A stretch of 36,960 bases of DNA from Melioribacter sp. (GCA_012026935.1 VEPI01000174.1:1-36960), one strand, 5' to 3'; counted from the stretch's first letter, positions 1-8,427 are shown. Numbers and translations are program-made. Notes: a model not told the origin generated them from the letters alone.

Positions 1-762
1 TTTAAGTTTTTGTAGAGCGAATTTTGAAGCTTCCTGCTCGGCGGTTTTTTTATTTTTTCCGCTGCCTGTTCCGAATAATTCATCACCTAGAAAGACATCA
101 ATTATAAATTCTTTTTTGTGCGGAGGCCCTTCTTCAGATCTTATAATGTATCTCGGTTGTCCAAGTTTTTTTTGATGAGCATATTCCAACAATTGTCCCT
201 TGTAGTTTGTATCAACCAAAAAATTTTCATCCACTTCATACGGTTTAATTATCCGTTCAATCACAAATTCTTTAGTCCTACTTAAACCTTGATCTAAATA
301 AATTGCACCAATCAAAGCTTCAAGTCCGTCTGCGTAGATAGTCTGCATTCCTTCCAACGAATCCCGCAAGTATTTTTCATTGTAAAGAATAATTTTACTG
401 AGACCAATTTCCTGCGCAGTAATATACAAGTGTTCACGGTTCACAAGAGCCGCACGAGATTTTGTAAGAAATCCTTCTTCCTCATGCTTGTAATTTTCAA
501 AAAGATGATTAGCAACGATCATACTCAAAACCGAATCGCCTAAAAATTCCAGGCGTTCATTATTCTTAGAAAGTTCCGGATATAATTCAAGATAAGAACT
601 ATGTGTCAATGCTTTGATGAAATAGGATTTATTACGGGGAGTAAAACCGAGTATTTTTTTTAGGATTGTATAATTTTTCTGAAATCTGGTTCTTAGTTCA
701 GGATCAATAAAATATTTTCTTCTTTGAAAAAAGAAAAACCTATCTAACAGTTTTCCAAACAA
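1..762 (-). CDS. rnc: Ribonuclease III (3' end outside window)
   Basis: Double-strand-specific endoribonuclease that processes rRNA precursors and structured mRNAs in the cytoplasm. The reading frame is open for 254 codons and runs off the left edge, so only the last residues and the stop are missing. The RNase III signature NERLEFLGDSVL is at residues 68-79, with acidic metal ligands E72 and D76 there and D145 and E148 in the later YADGLEALIG stretch. A double-stranded-RNA-binding domain fills about residues 184-254 (GTGSGKNKKTAEQEAS near its end). I take the TTG at 760-762 as the start: the preceding in-frame codon pair is the fabF stop plus one codon, no ATG is available nearby, and an AGGA lies 6 nt upstream inside the fabF stop region. 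It is therefore translationally coupled to fabF, the usual fab-rnc arrangement. Confidence 0.95.
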   Translation of the reverse strand, partial: MFGKLLDRFFFFQRRKYFIDPELRTRFQKNYTILKKILGFTPRNKSYFIKALTHSSYLELYPELSKNNERLEFLGDSVLSMIVANHLFENYKHEEEGFLTKSRAALVNREHLYITAQEIGLSKIILYNEKYLRDSLEGMQTIYADGLEALIGAIYLDQGLSRTKEFVIERIIKPYEVDENFLVDTNYKGQLLEYAHQKKLGQPRYIIRSEEGPPHKKEFIIDVFLGDELFGTGSGKNKKTAEQEASKFALQKLK

Positions 763-765
763 AAA

Positions 766-2010
766 TCATCCTACAAACTTTTTAAATAGTAAGGAAGCAT
801 TGTGTCCGCCAAAACCAAATGTATTGCTAATAGCGTAATTGATATCTTTCTTAACAGCAACTTTTGGAGTGTAATTTAAATTCATTTCAGGTGTAACGGC
901 TTCATGATTAATTGTTGGTGGAATAATACTATTTTTAATTGCAAGCAGAGATGCTATTGCTTCAATTGCACCGGCCGCACCTAATAAATGTCCCGTCATA
1001 GATTTTGTTGAACTGACGGCAAGTTTATTAGCATGGTCACCGAAAACTGTTTTGATTGCAAGAGTTTCATTAAGATCATTTAGCTCTGTTGAAGTACCGT
1101 GAGCATTTATATAATCAACTACAGATGGTTCAACACCGGCATCTTTCAAGCATTCTTTCATAGAACGCACAGCACCCTCTCCGCCCGGTGGTGGCGCAGT
1201 TACATGGTAAGCATCCCCGGTTAAACCGATACCGACAACTTCTCCATATATTGTTGCACCGCGTTTAAGTGCGTGTTCAAGTTCCTCTAATATGATAGTA
1301 CCCGAACCTTCACCCATAACAAATCCATTTCTGTCTTTATCGAATGGACGTGATGCTTCCATCATACGGTCATTCCAAGTTGAAAGTGCGCGGGCAGCAT
1401 TGAATCCTGCGATTGACATAGGAGTTATTGCAGCTTCAGCTCCGCCGGTTACCATAATTTCTGCCGAACCGCGTTGAATTAAAATAAATGCATCTGCAAT
1501 AGCATGTGATGAAGTTGCACATGCTGATGTTGTAGCGTAGTTCGGTCCCTTCAAACCATATTTGATGGAAATTTGTCCGGCTGCAATATCAGCAATCATT
1601 TTAGGGACAAAGAACGGGCTGACTCTTTTAGCACCGCCGTGCATGTATGCAGTATGTTCTTCTTCCCAGGTTACCATTCCGCCGATACCGCTTCCGTAAA
1701 TTACACCTGCTCTTTCAAGATTAATTTTGGAAAGATCTAATTTAGAATCCTCAATAGCCATAGCAGCAGTTGAAAGAGAATAATGAGTAAATGGATCCAT
1801 CCTTCTGAGTTCTTTTTTATCAATATAGGTAAGGGCATCAAAATTTTTCACTTCACAAGCAAATTTTGTTGTGAAAGCAGCAGGATCAAATTTTGTAATT
1901 GGACCGGCTCCGTTTTTTCCGGAGATAAGTCCAGCCCAAAATTCCTGAACGCTATTGCCAATCGGGGTTAAGGCACCAATACCGGTCACAACAACTCTTT
2001 TCCTGCTCAT
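766..2010 (-). CDS. fabF: Beta-ketoacyl-ACP synthase II (FabF)
   Basis: Condensing enzyme of fatty acid elongation: malonyl-ACP plus acyl-ACP gives beta-ketoacyl-ACP and CO2. The 414 residues match the family length. The Cys-His-His triad is visible as C164 in TTSACATSSHA, H304 in NAHGTSTELND and H341 in SMTGHLLGAAG, with the glycine-rich tail NTFGFGGHNAS near the C-terminus. The ATG at 2008-2010 follows an AGGGAT ribosome-binding stretch. It lies last-but-one in the fab operon, downstream of acpP and separated from it by a hairpin, and its TGA stop is 3 nt from the rnc start. Confident by motif content; substrate range (FabF versus FabB) is inferred from the FabF-like sequence and the acpP-fabF-rnc order. 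Confidence 0.97.
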   Translation of the reverse strand: MSRKRVVVTGIGALTPIGNSVQEFWAGLISGKNGAGPITKFDPAAFTTKFACEVKNFDALTYIDKKELRRMDPFTHYSLSTAAMAIEDSKLDLSKINLERAGVIYGSGIGGMVTWEEEHTAYMHGGAKRVSPFFVPKMIADIAAGQISIKYGLKGPNYATTSACATSSHAIADAFILIQRGSAEIMVTGGAEAAITPMSIAGFNAARALSTWNDRMMEASRPFDKDRNGFVMGEGSGTIILEELEHALKRGATIYGEVVGIGLTGDAYHVTAPPPGGEGAVRSMKECLKDAGVEPSVVDYINAHGTSTELNDLNETLAIKTVFGDHANKLAVSSTKSMTGHLLGAAGAIEAIASLLAIKNSIIPPTINHEAVTPEMNLNYTPKVAVKKDINYAISNTFGFGGHNASLLFKKFVG

Positions 2011-2048
2011 ATACTATCCCTATTTTTAGGATTTAAAGGATGGATTAA

Positions 2049-2080
2049 AGAAAGACCACAGATCAACTCCGTGGTCTTAA
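2049..2080 (-). terminator. Hairpin between acpP and fabF
   Basis: On the minus strand an 8-bp perfect stem AAGACCAC/GTGGTCTT (2052-2059 with 2071-2078) encloses an 11-nt loop and is followed by a short U-rich stretch (TCTTTAA). It begins 9 nt after the acpP stop and ends before the fabF ribosome-binding site. The weak U-run suggests a partial terminator or an mRNA-stabilising 3' end for acpP rather than a full stop. Such an element would let acpP, whose product is needed in excess, be expressed above fabF and rnc. Seen in sequence; function inferred. Confidence 0.55.
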
Positions 2081-2086
2081 TTAAAT

Positions 2087-2323
2087 TTATTTACCTAATT
2101 TTTCTTTCAAATACTTTGTAGCATCACCAACAGTGGAAATTTTTTCAGCATCTTCATCTGGAATTGAAATATCGAAAGCAGATTCGAAACCCATAACAAG
2201 TTCTACTATATCCAGGGAATCTGCACCTAAGTCGTTTGTGAATGAAGCACCCGGCACTACCTGTGATTCTTCAACACCGAGTTTATCCATAATGATTTCT
2301 TTTACTTTTACTTCAACGTCCAT
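2087..2323 (-). CDS. acpP: Acyl carrier protein
   Basis: Small acidic carrier that holds growing acyl chains on a 4'-phosphopantetheine arm during fatty acid synthesis. The protein has 78 residues, as expected. The attachment serine is S36 in the invariant [10 protein letters not shown] motif, and the helix II acidic residues follow it. The ATG at 2321-2323 is preceded by a good AAGGAG five nucleotides upstream, one of the strongest ribosome-binding sites in this operon. It sits between fabG and fabF with a hairpin immediately downstream, consistent with a more abundant acpP transcript. Confidence 0.98.
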   Translation of the reverse strand: MDVEVKVKEIIMDKLGVEESQVVPGASFTNDLGADSLDIVELVMGFESAFDISIPDEDAEKISTVGDATKYLKEKLGK

Positions 2324-2366
2324 CTTAGCTCCTTTTTATTGTTGAATTAATAATTATTTGAAAAAA

Positions 2367-3110
2367 TTACATTACCATTCCACCGTCAACAGTTAAGACT
2401 TGTCCCGTGATATAATCTGATTCGCCGCTTGCAAGAAAAACAACAGCCTTAGCAACATCTTCCGGTCTGCCAAGCCTCTTAATTGGAATATTAGTTAAAA
2501 TCGCTTCTCTCTGTTGATCGTTTAATTTATCCGTCATATCGGTTTCAATAAAACCCGGTGCTACAGCATTAACATTTATATTTCTAGATGCTAGTTCCTT
2601 TGCATTCGATTTAGTTAAACCTATTACCCCCGCTTTTGAAGCAACATAATTTGCTTGTCCGGGATTTCCAACTATACCAACTACAGAACTAATATTAATT
2701 ATTTTTCCGAAACGTTGACCAATCATAGTCTTCAAAACCGCTTTAGTATAATTAAAAACACTTTTCAGATTCGCATTAATAATTGAATCGAAATCTTGTT
2801 CAGTCATTCTAAGCATTAAAGTATCTTTTGTTCTTCCGGCATTATTCACTAAAATATCAATGCCGCCCAACTTTTCAATCGCAAACTTAATCGTTTCCTC
2901 AGCAGAAGAAAATGAAGTAGCGTCCGCCTTAAATCCGAAAACTTTCACAGAATCAGAAGTTAATTCCTTTTCGATTGCATGTGCAGATTCATCTGAACTA
3001 AAATATGTAAATACAACGCTGCAACCGTTTTGCGCTAATTCTTTAACTATTCCTTTTCCAATACCGCGAGTCCCGCCGGTAACTATCGCTTTCTTATTAA
3101 GCAGCTTCAA
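2367..3110 (-). CDS. fabG: 3-oxoacyl-ACP reductase (FabG)
   Basis: NADPH-dependent reductase of beta-ketoacyl-ACP, a short-chain dehydrogenase. The frame shows TGGTRGIGKG (cofactor loop), NNAG, the catalytic Ser in NISSVVG, YVASK with Tyr and Lys, and the C-terminal YITGQVLTVDGGMVM. No ATG exists at the 5' end. Two TTG codons are possible: 3125, giving an odd MADQRLKLLN extension, and 3110, giving MKLLNKKAIVTGG, which matches usual FabG N-termini and has GGCGGA 7 nt upstream. I choose 3110 (247 residues); the longer form would be 252. Either way the gene begins inside the end of the DUF3109 gene (14-nt overlap with the chosen start), so the two are translationally coupled. Confidence 0.95.
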   Translation of the reverse strand: MKLLNKKAIVTGGTRGIGKGIVKELAQNGCSVVFTYFSSDESAHAIEKELTSDSVKVFGFKADATSFSSAEETIKFAIEKLGGIDILVNNAGRTKDTLMLRMTEQDFDSIINANLKSVFNYTKAVLKTMIGQRFGKIINISSVVGIVGNPGQANYVASKAGVIGLTKSNAKELASRNINVNAVAPGFIETDMTDKLNDQQREAILTNIPIKRLGRPEDVAKAVVFLASGESDYITGQVLTVDGGMVM

Positions 3111-3711
3111 TCTCTGATCCGCCAATTTCTATTTTTTCAAAATATTCTCTACGATAAAGATCTAATTCCTCAAATCCTTTCTCACCAAGTAAGAACTTAA
3201 GTTCATTCTTGCAGCAATCATATACTGTTGAAATTTGGTTAACGGACTTACTGCAATAATGCATATCGCTTAAATGCTCTTCATCAACAGTTAAGACGCC
3301 TTCCGAGATTACTAATGGAAATAATATACAATATAGCGGTTTATATTTCCACTTGAATTCTCCTTCCGCAATGGCCATTTTTTGAAGCGTACAGAAACCT
3401 TGTTTATCAAGAAAAACACATTTTTCGTTATGAACTTCAGTACCAACTGCTATCCCCGATGGGAAATCATTATCAGTTTGCGGCTCTTCAAACCATTTAT
3501 CAAAATTTTTTGTCTGAGAATCATCCATATATTTAATGATCTTGTCTTTTTCCGATACGATATTTTCATATTCCTTTTTATCAACATATACTCCATAATA
3601 GCAGCACTCGCCGGAACATATACAAACATCGCATCCCTTAACAAATTTTTGCGTAAAGATCAGAGGATCTATATACATTCCGTTAATTATTTTTTCAAAC
3701 TTTGTCTGCAT
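3097..3711 (-). CDS. DUF3109-like cysteine-cluster protein
   Basis: Protein of 204 residues without an assigned biochemical function. It carries eleven cysteines: C27, C30, C32, C36, C37, C98, C107, C128, C153, C166 and C167. The N-terminal CDVCICSGECC and the later Cys-rich half resemble the DUF3109/YkgJ-type cysteine-cluster families, which are thought to bind zinc or an iron-sulfur cluster. There is no signal peptide or membrane segment, so it is probably cytoplasmic. The start ATG overlaps the fabD stop by 1 nt (TAATG), and its own end overlaps the start of fabG, which makes it an integral part of the fab operon. A role in lipid synthesis is only suggested by this position. Family assignment from the cysteine pattern is fairly secure; metal type is unknown. 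Confidence 0.75.
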   Translation of the reverse strand: MQTKFEKIINGMYIDPLIFTQKFVKGCDVCICSGECCYYGVYVDKKEYENIVSEKDKIIKYMDDSQTKNFDKWFEEPQTDNDFPSGIAVGTEVHNEKCVFLDKQGFCTLQKMAIAEGEFKWKYKPLYCILFPLVISEGVLTVDEEHLSDMHYCSKSVNQISTVYDCCKNELKFLLGEKGFEELDLYRREYFEKIEIGGSEIEAA

Positions 3712-4625
3712 TAAAGATACCTTTCAACATCGGAATATTTATCTATGCCAAATATTTTAACATCAGGATTAATTCGCTTTGTCAGTCCTTGTAACACTTT
3801 ACCCGGACCTATTTCGTAAAATTCATCAGCACCGTCTTCTATCATATTTGCAATTGTCTCTTCCCATCTAACAGGATGATCTAATTGCTGATAAAGTAAA
3901 TTTTTGATTTCATCACTCTTTGTTACAGGTTGAGCAGTTACATTTGCATAAACCGGTACCTTAGCATCATAAATAGGAGTCACATCCAATTTTAATTTTA
4001 AGCTTTCTTTAGCGCTATTCATTAACGGTGAATGGAAAGCACCGCTTACTACTAATTCTTTTACAAGTTTTGCACCTTTTGTTTTTGCCAATTCCATCGC
4101 AGAATGAACGCCTTCAACTGAGCCTGAGATAACAATTTGTCCAGGTGAATTAAAATTGGCACACTGAACAATTCCTTTTGCAGAAGCTTCATTACAAATT
4201 TTTTCGAGAACATCCGCATGTAAACCTACGACGGCTGCCATTGTACCCGGTTTTACAACTCCGGCTTGCAACATCGAGCTACCGCGTAATCGAACAAGAG
4301 CAACAGCATCATAATATTGAATTGATTTTGCTGCTACTAATGCAGAGTATTCACCTAAAGAATGCCCGGCAACCATATCAGGTTCTAATGTTCTCATGAT
4401 ACTTGCTAGAATAACGCTATGAACAAAAATTGCCGGCTGAGTTATATCAGTTTGTTTTAGAGCTTCTTCAGGGCCATTAAACATAATATGTGAAAGAGCA
4501 ACTCCGGCAGCATCTTCAGCAACTTGTATCATTTCTTTGGCTTCAACAGAATTCTCATAAAGATCTTTCGCCATTCCAACATATTGAGAACCTTGTCCGG
4601 GAAATATGAAAGCTTTCTTTCCCAA
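3711..4625 (-). CDS. fabD: Malonyl-CoA:ACP transacylase (FabD)
   Basis: Moves malonyl from CoA to acyl carrier protein to feed chain elongation. The 304 residues match the family. Visible are the FPGQGSQYVGM motif at residues 8-18, the nucleophile S89 in GHSLGEYSA, the active-site H198 in GAFHSPLM, and the GPGKVLQGL motif near the end. The start ATG lies directly after the fabH stop with no spacer, and the stop overlaps the start of the DUF3109 gene, so it is translated as part of a continuous coupled set. Nothing unusual in the catalytic residues. Confidence 0.97.
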   Translation of the reverse strand: MGKKAFIFPGQGSQYVGMAKDLYENSVEAKEMIQVAEDAAGVALSHIMFNGPEEALKQTDITQPAIFVHSVILASIMRTLEPDMVAGHSLGEYSALVAAKSIQYYDAVALVRLRGSSMLQAGVVKPGTMAAVVGLHADVLEKICNEASAKGIVQCANFNSPGQIVISGSVEGVHSAMELAKTKGAKLVKELVVSGAFHSPLMNSAKESLKLKLDVTPIYDAKVPVYANVTAQPVTKSDEIKNLLYQQLDHPVRWEETIANMIEDGADEFYEIGPGKVLQGLTKRINPDVKIFGIDKYSDVERYL

Positions 4626-5636
4626 TTAGTCTATACTCCAGGTTAAATACATAGCACCCCATGTATAACCGGCACCAAATGCCGAAAGAATTAAGTTATC
4701 ACCTTTTTTGATTTTTCCATCACGGTAATATTCTGTTAGGCATGAAGGAATTGTTGCTGCAGTTGTATTGCCGTATCTATCAATGTTGATCATTACTTTA
4801 TCTTTAGATATACCCATTCTCTCGGCTGTTGCATCAATAATTCTTAAATTAGCCTGATGTGGAACCAGATATGCAACGTCTTCACCCTTCAATCCATTTT
4901 TCAGCATTATCTCATAAGAAATATCAGCCATTCCTTTTACTGCAACTTTAAATACTGCTTTCCCATCTTGATATATATAGTGCATCTTCTTATCAACGGT
5001 TTCATGTGAAGGAGGATTCAAACTTCCGCCGCCTTTCATGTATAAACTTTCTTTACCGGATCCGTCTATATATAACAAAGAATCTTTTATTCCATAGTTC
5101 AAATCATTTGTTGGTTCTAATAAAACGGCTGATGCAGCATCTCCGAAAAGAATACAGTTATTTCTATCGGTGTAATCCGTAATACCTGTCATCTTATCTG
5201 ATCCAACTACAATAACTTTTTTATAGGTTCCGCTTTCTATAAAACTTGCACCGGTTTGTAATGCAAATAAAAATCCAGAACAAGCCGCTGATAAATCAAA
5301 GCCCCAGGCTTTTGTTGCGCCGATTTTTTCTTGAACCAAGCATGCTGTTGCAGGAAAAAACATATCCGGTGTAACAGTAGCAACAATAATTACATCAATT
5401 TCTTCGGCTTTAACTTTTGAAGTTTTTAAAAGATCTTCACAAGCTTTAATGGCCATATCGCTTGTTGCACCATTTTCCATAGCTCTTCTTTCACGGATGC
5501 CGGTGCGCGATACGATCCACTCGTCGTTTGTTTCTACAATACTCTCAAAGTATTTATTATCTAAAATTTTATCCGGTACGTACATACCAACGCCGGTAAT
5601 TGCTGCATTTATTTTATGTTTATTTTGTGACTGCAT
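4626..5636 (-). CDS. fabH: Beta-ketoacyl-ACP synthase III (FabH)
   Basis: Starts fatty acid synthesis by condensing an acyl-CoA primer with malonyl-ACP. The protein has 336 residues. The Cys-His-Asn triad is C119 in DLSAACSGF, H260 in VPHQANLRI and N290 in DRYGNTTAA. The C-terminus keeps the GAGYTWGAMYL glycine-rich motif. The ATG at 5634-5636 lies inside the 3' end of plsX (17-nt overlap), and fabD follows with no gap. The plsX-fabH-fabD order is the widely conserved one. Primer preference (acetyl versus branched acyl-CoA) cannot be read from the sequence. Confidence 0.97.
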   Translation of the reverse strand: MQSQNKHKINAAITGVGMYVPDKILDNKYFESIVETNDEWIVSRTGIRERRAMENGATSDMAIKACEDLLKTSKVKAEEIDVIIVATVTPDMFFPATACLVQEKIGATKAWGFDLSAACSGFLFALQTGASFIESGTYKKVIVVGSDKMTGITDYTDRNNCILFGDAASAVLLEPTNDLNYGIKDSLLYIDGSGKESLYMKGGGSLNPPSHETVDKKMHYIYQDGKAVFKVAVKGMADISYEIMLKNGLKGEDVAYLVPHQANLRIIDATAERMGISKDKVMINIDRYGNTTAATIPSCLTEYYRDGKIKKGDNLILSAFGAGYTWGAMYLTWSID

Positions 5637-6654
5637 AAGTTTTTAGCGCTTCCTCAAATTTTTTGATTAAGTTTTTATCGTACATTTCTTTTGCGCGGAG
5701 TATCATATTCTTAATTGCTAACGGAGAACTTGAACCGTGACCGATGATGCTGATTCCGTTAACACCTAATAAAGGAACTCCGCCGTGTGTTTGGTAATCC
5801 ATATCGCTTAATGATGCTTTCAAAACAGATTTTACAACTAAAGCTTTTATCTTATTGATTAGTCCTTTATCGGCAAAATTTCTTATTCGAGTTTTAAGAA
5901 GGTTTAAAACACTTTCACCGAATTTCAAAATTATATTCCCGACAAAACCATCACAAACTACAACATCAACAGTGCCTTTTAAGATATCTCTTCCTTCAAC
6001 ATTACCGTGAAAATTTAATTTTGAATCCTTTAATAATTTTTGAGCAGCAAATGTTAACTCATTCCCTTTCGATTCTTCTTCTCCAACATTTAATAAACCA
6101 ATCGCCGGACTTTGAACACCGTACATTTCCTTTGCGAAAATTGTACCGAGGACAGCATATTCAAATAAATGTTGAGGTTTACTGTCAACGCTTGCACCGG
6201 CATCGAAAACTGTACATTTTTTATTTCCAGATGTTGTAGGAAATGAAGCACCAATAGTCGGCCGACCAACTCCCTCAATTCTTCCCATAATCAAAGTTGA
6301 TGCAGCCATCATAGCACCTGTATTTCCTGCACTTACAAATGCGTGTGCTTTTTTCTCCTTAACTAATCTTGCACCAATTACCAAAGATGAATTTGGTTTT
6401 GATTTTATTGCATCAACGGGTTTATCAACCATTTCAATTATTTGCGAAGCGTGATAAATTATTCTTTCATCTATATTGATATTTTCTTCGCGTGCAACTT
6501 TTAGTATTTTCTCTTTATCGCCGACAAGTAACAAATCGAAATTATTGTCTTCCTTCATTGCAGCAACAGCACCAAGGATTTCATGCTTAGGGGCATAGTC
6601 GCCCCCCATAGCATCAAGTGCAATCTTACATTTTTCTAATTTAATTTCTGTCAT
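5620..6654 (-). CDS. plsX: Phosphate acyltransferase PlsX
   Basis: Converts acyl-ACP and phosphate to acyl-phosphate, the acyl donor for PlsY in glycerolipid synthesis; a peripheral membrane enzyme. The 344 residues match the family. Diagnostic features are ALDAMGGDYAP at residues 12-22, VSAGNTGAMMA in the middle and the C-terminal GINGISIIGHGSS-like segment (here GVNGISIIGHG). The ATG at 6652-6654 lies 15 nt after the rpmF stop. The gene follows yceD-rpmF, the same order known from many bacteria, and couples phospholipid synthesis to the fab genes that follow. Confidence 0.97.
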   Translation of the reverse strand: MTEIKLEKCKIALDAMGGDYAPKHEILGAVAAMKEDNNFDLLLVGDKEKILKVAREENINIDERIIYHASQIIEMVDKPVDAIKSKPNSSLVIGARLVKEKKAHAFVSAGNTGAMMAASTLIMGRIEGVGRPTIGASFPTTSGNKKCTVFDAGASVDSKPQHLFEYAVLGTIFAKEMYGVQSPAIGLLNVGEEESKGNELTFAAQKLLKDSKLNFHGNVEGRDILKGTVDVVVCDGFVGNIILKFGESVLNLLKTRIRNFADKGLINKIKALVVKSVLKASLSDMDYQTHGGVPLLGVNGISIIGHGSSSPLAIKNMILRAKEMYDKNLIKKFEEALKTYAVTK

Positions 6655-6669
6655 CTAAGAGAATGATTG

Positions 6670-6849
6670 TTACGATTCTGGTACAAACATAGATCTGCCG
6701 GCATAATAACCGCAGTTAGGGCATGCTCTATGGTTCAATTTAATTTCACCACAATTTGAGCAGCGGCTTAAGGAAGGAACAGTGGCTTTGTAATGCGTTC
6801 TGCGTTTATCTCTTCTGCTCTTAGACATCTTACGTTTCGGATTTGGCAT
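6670..6849 (-). CDS. rpmF: 50S ribosomal protein L32
   Basis: Short gene of 59 codons plus TAA. The product begins [17 protein letters not shown], the typical basic L32 N-terminus, and has a zinc-ribbon with C30, C33, C43 and C46 (CSNC and CPNC). It is a zinc-binding (C+) form of L32; some bacteria keep a second, cysteine-free copy for zinc starvation, but none is in this window. It lies 17 nt downstream of yceD and 15 nt upstream of plsX, the conserved yceD-rpmF-plsX arrangement. Confidence 0.97.
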   Translation of the reverse strand: MPNPKRKMSKSRRDKRRTHYKATVPSLSRCSNCGEIKLNHRACPNCGYYAGRSMFVPES

Positions 6850-6866
6850 CGTATAACCTGTTTTGT

Positions 6867-7370
6867 TTAGTTATTAAATTTACCTTTAAGTTGTTTTAAT
6901 GGTTCCCATACATCATGGGTTATTTCAATTTTACAATTACATTGTTCTTCATTTAAATTTATTCCGCAATGAGGACATAATCCTTTACAATCATCTTTAC
7001 ATAAACGTTTCATTGGTAAAGCAAGCTCAGCATATTCATAAACATCGTTCCGGATATTAATCTTATCGTCTTCCGGTGAAAGGTATTTTACGTTGTATTC
7101 GTCAGTTTCGTGTAAATCACGACTGAAAATGTAACTAATTTGGAAATGATTAGTGAGTTTAGTTTCTAAATCTTTCGCACACCTATCACAAATCATTTTA
7201 GAATGTACGGTCAAATCACAGTTTAACACTATTTGATGTGGTGATTTGTCCATTCTGCATTCAACATCAGCATTTCCAAAGAACAACTCTTCCAAACCCA
7301 AATTTTTAACGGATTCTGAAAGATGAAAACTGTGAATACCGTCCGAAAAATTAGTATATTTTATTATCAT
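6867..7370 (-). CDS. yceD: DUF177 / YceD family protein
   Basis: Member of the YceD (DUF177) family, linked in other bacteria to 23S rRNA accumulation and almost always found next to rpmF. I start it at the ATG at 7368-7370, giving 167 residues (MIIKYTNF...), because a good promoter (TATATT at 7398-7403) lies just upstream and the longer open frame would overlap the divergent gene at 7468. Cysteine pairs C61/C64 (CDRC) and C124, C128, C132, C135, C144 and C146 (CKGLCPHCG and CNC) suggest zinc binding. The ribosome-binding site is weak. It is the first gene of the fab operon. Confidence 0.85.
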   Translation of the reverse strand: MIIKYTNFSDGIHSFHLSESVKNLGLEELFFGNADVECRMDKSPHQIVLNCDLTVHSKMICDRCAKDLETKLTNHFQISYIFSRDLHETDEYNVKYLSPEDDKINIRNDVYEYAELALPMKRLCKDDCKGLCPHCGINLNEEQCNCKIEITHDVWEPLKQLKGKFNN

Positions 7371-7397
7371 TTGAAGAACATGGAAAAATTGGGTCAA

Positions 7398-7426
7398 AAT
7401 ATATACAGCCAATCCTTTATAATCAA
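7398..7426 (-). promoter_or_regulatory. Promoter of the yceD-rpmF-plsX-fab operon
   Basis: On the minus strand TTGATT (7421-7426) and TATATT (7398-7403) are spaced by exactly 17 bp, a good sigma-70-like match. The predicted start near 7391 gives a leader of about 20 nt to the yceD ATG. No perfect FapR- or FadR-like operator was recognised in the vicinity. The element supports the shorter yceD start. Confidence 0.6.
7418..7423 (+). promoter_or_regulatory. Possible -10 box of the PrsW-nadD unit
   Basis: A perfect TATAAT on the plus strand lies 45 nt before the PrsW start. No convincing -35 hexamer is 16-18 bp upstream. It overlaps the -35 hexamer of the opposing operon promoter. Confidence 0.35.
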
Positions 7427-7467
7427 GAATTCCTTTATTTTGTATAAAAAATGCAGAGTGTGAATTA

Positions 7468-8427
7468 ATGTCGTTAATTCCATCATTTATAGCCGCAGTC
7501 TTTCCTATGTTCATCTATCTTATCATTCTATGGAGGATGGATAAGTATGATAGAGAACCTTTACTTTTTGTATTGGTTCATTTTCTATGGGGAGCGTTCG
7601 GTGCAATAATATTTGGAATAAGCGGAAGTTTACTGCTTGGGTATTTAACAGGAATTATTGGTTCAACTTCCGAATTATCTAAGCTAATTCAGACAATAAT
7701 TTTCGCACCACTTAGTGAGGAAATTGCAAAAGGCGCGTTTTTACTTTACACAGTTAATTCAAAGAAATTCGACAATATTACTGACGGCTTATTGTACGGA
7801 GGTGTAATTGGTCTTGGTTTCGGCATGACAGAAAATTTTCTGTACTTTTTAACTTATGGCGATACACCATTAAACTGGATTTATCTTGTAGTAATTAGGT
7901 CATTGTTCTCTGCACTTATGCATTGCATCTCAACGGGAACCTTAGGAGCTTTTCTTGCACTTGCAAAGTTCTCGTCAAAGTTCGGTAAAAACATTTTACC
8001 TTTAGCCGGATTACTAACTGCAATATTTATACATTTTATGTGGAATACTGCCGTTAGTTTTTCCGATACTTATTTATACGGATTTTTATTCATGATTTTT
8101 TTGATTCTCTTTTTCATATTTGTTTTTAGATTATCTGTTAATAATGAAAAGAAAATTATCGAGTGCGAATTACAAGAAGAAAGTTTGTTAGGTTTGATTC
8201 CCAAAGAACATATAAAAATATTAAGTAGTCATTTAAGATTTAGAAGAGGTTGGATAGACGAACGAATCAGAAAATTATATTCAAGATTTGCGATACGTCT
8301 TGCTCTCAATAAAGATTTATTCAAGAAAGCAAAAGATTTAAATAAATTATATTACTCATCAGAAATTGAAAATAATCGTGAAGCAGTCAGATCGCTTTTA
8401 GCAAATAATTCTATACTGTATAAATGA
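7468..8427 (+). CDS. PrsW-family intramembrane metalloprotease
   Basis: Polytopic membrane protein of 319 residues in the PrsW/CPBP-like glutamic protease superfamily. Hydrophobic segments occupy most of residues 1-225, followed by a charged cytoplasmic-looking tail to 319. Family motifs are present: E84-E85 in PLSEEIAKG, E122 in GMTENFLY, H152 in ALMHCISTGT and H189 in FIHFMWNTA, all expected near the membrane active site. PrsW in Bacillus cleaves the anti-sigma factor RsiW, but the substrate here is unknown and no anti-sigma gene is adjacent. The ATG at 7468 was chosen as the first one downstream of the divergent promoter region. Its stop overlaps nadD by 4 nt (ATGA), so the two are coupled. 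Confidence 0.85.
   Translation: MSLIPSFIAAVFPMFIYLIILWRMDKYDREPLLFVLVHFLWGAFGAIIFGISGSLLLGYLTGIIGSTSELSKLIQTIIFAPLSEEIAKGAFLLYTVNSKKFDNITDGLLYGGVIGLGFGMTENFLYFLTYGDTPLNWIYLVVIRSLFSALMHCISTGTLGAFLALAKFSSKFGKNILPLAGLLTAIFIHFMWNTAVSFSDTYLYGFLFMIFLILFFIFVFRLSVNNEKKIIECELQEESLLGLIPKEHIKILSSHLRFRRGWIDERIRKLYSRFAIRLALNKDLFKKAKDLNKLYYSSEIENNREAVRSLLANNSILYK

Noticed and set aside
7371-7514. N-terminal extension of the YceD frame by 48 residues
   Set aside because: It overlaps the divergent PrsW gene and the promoter at 7398-7426, and its residues are not YceD-like; ATG 7370 is better.
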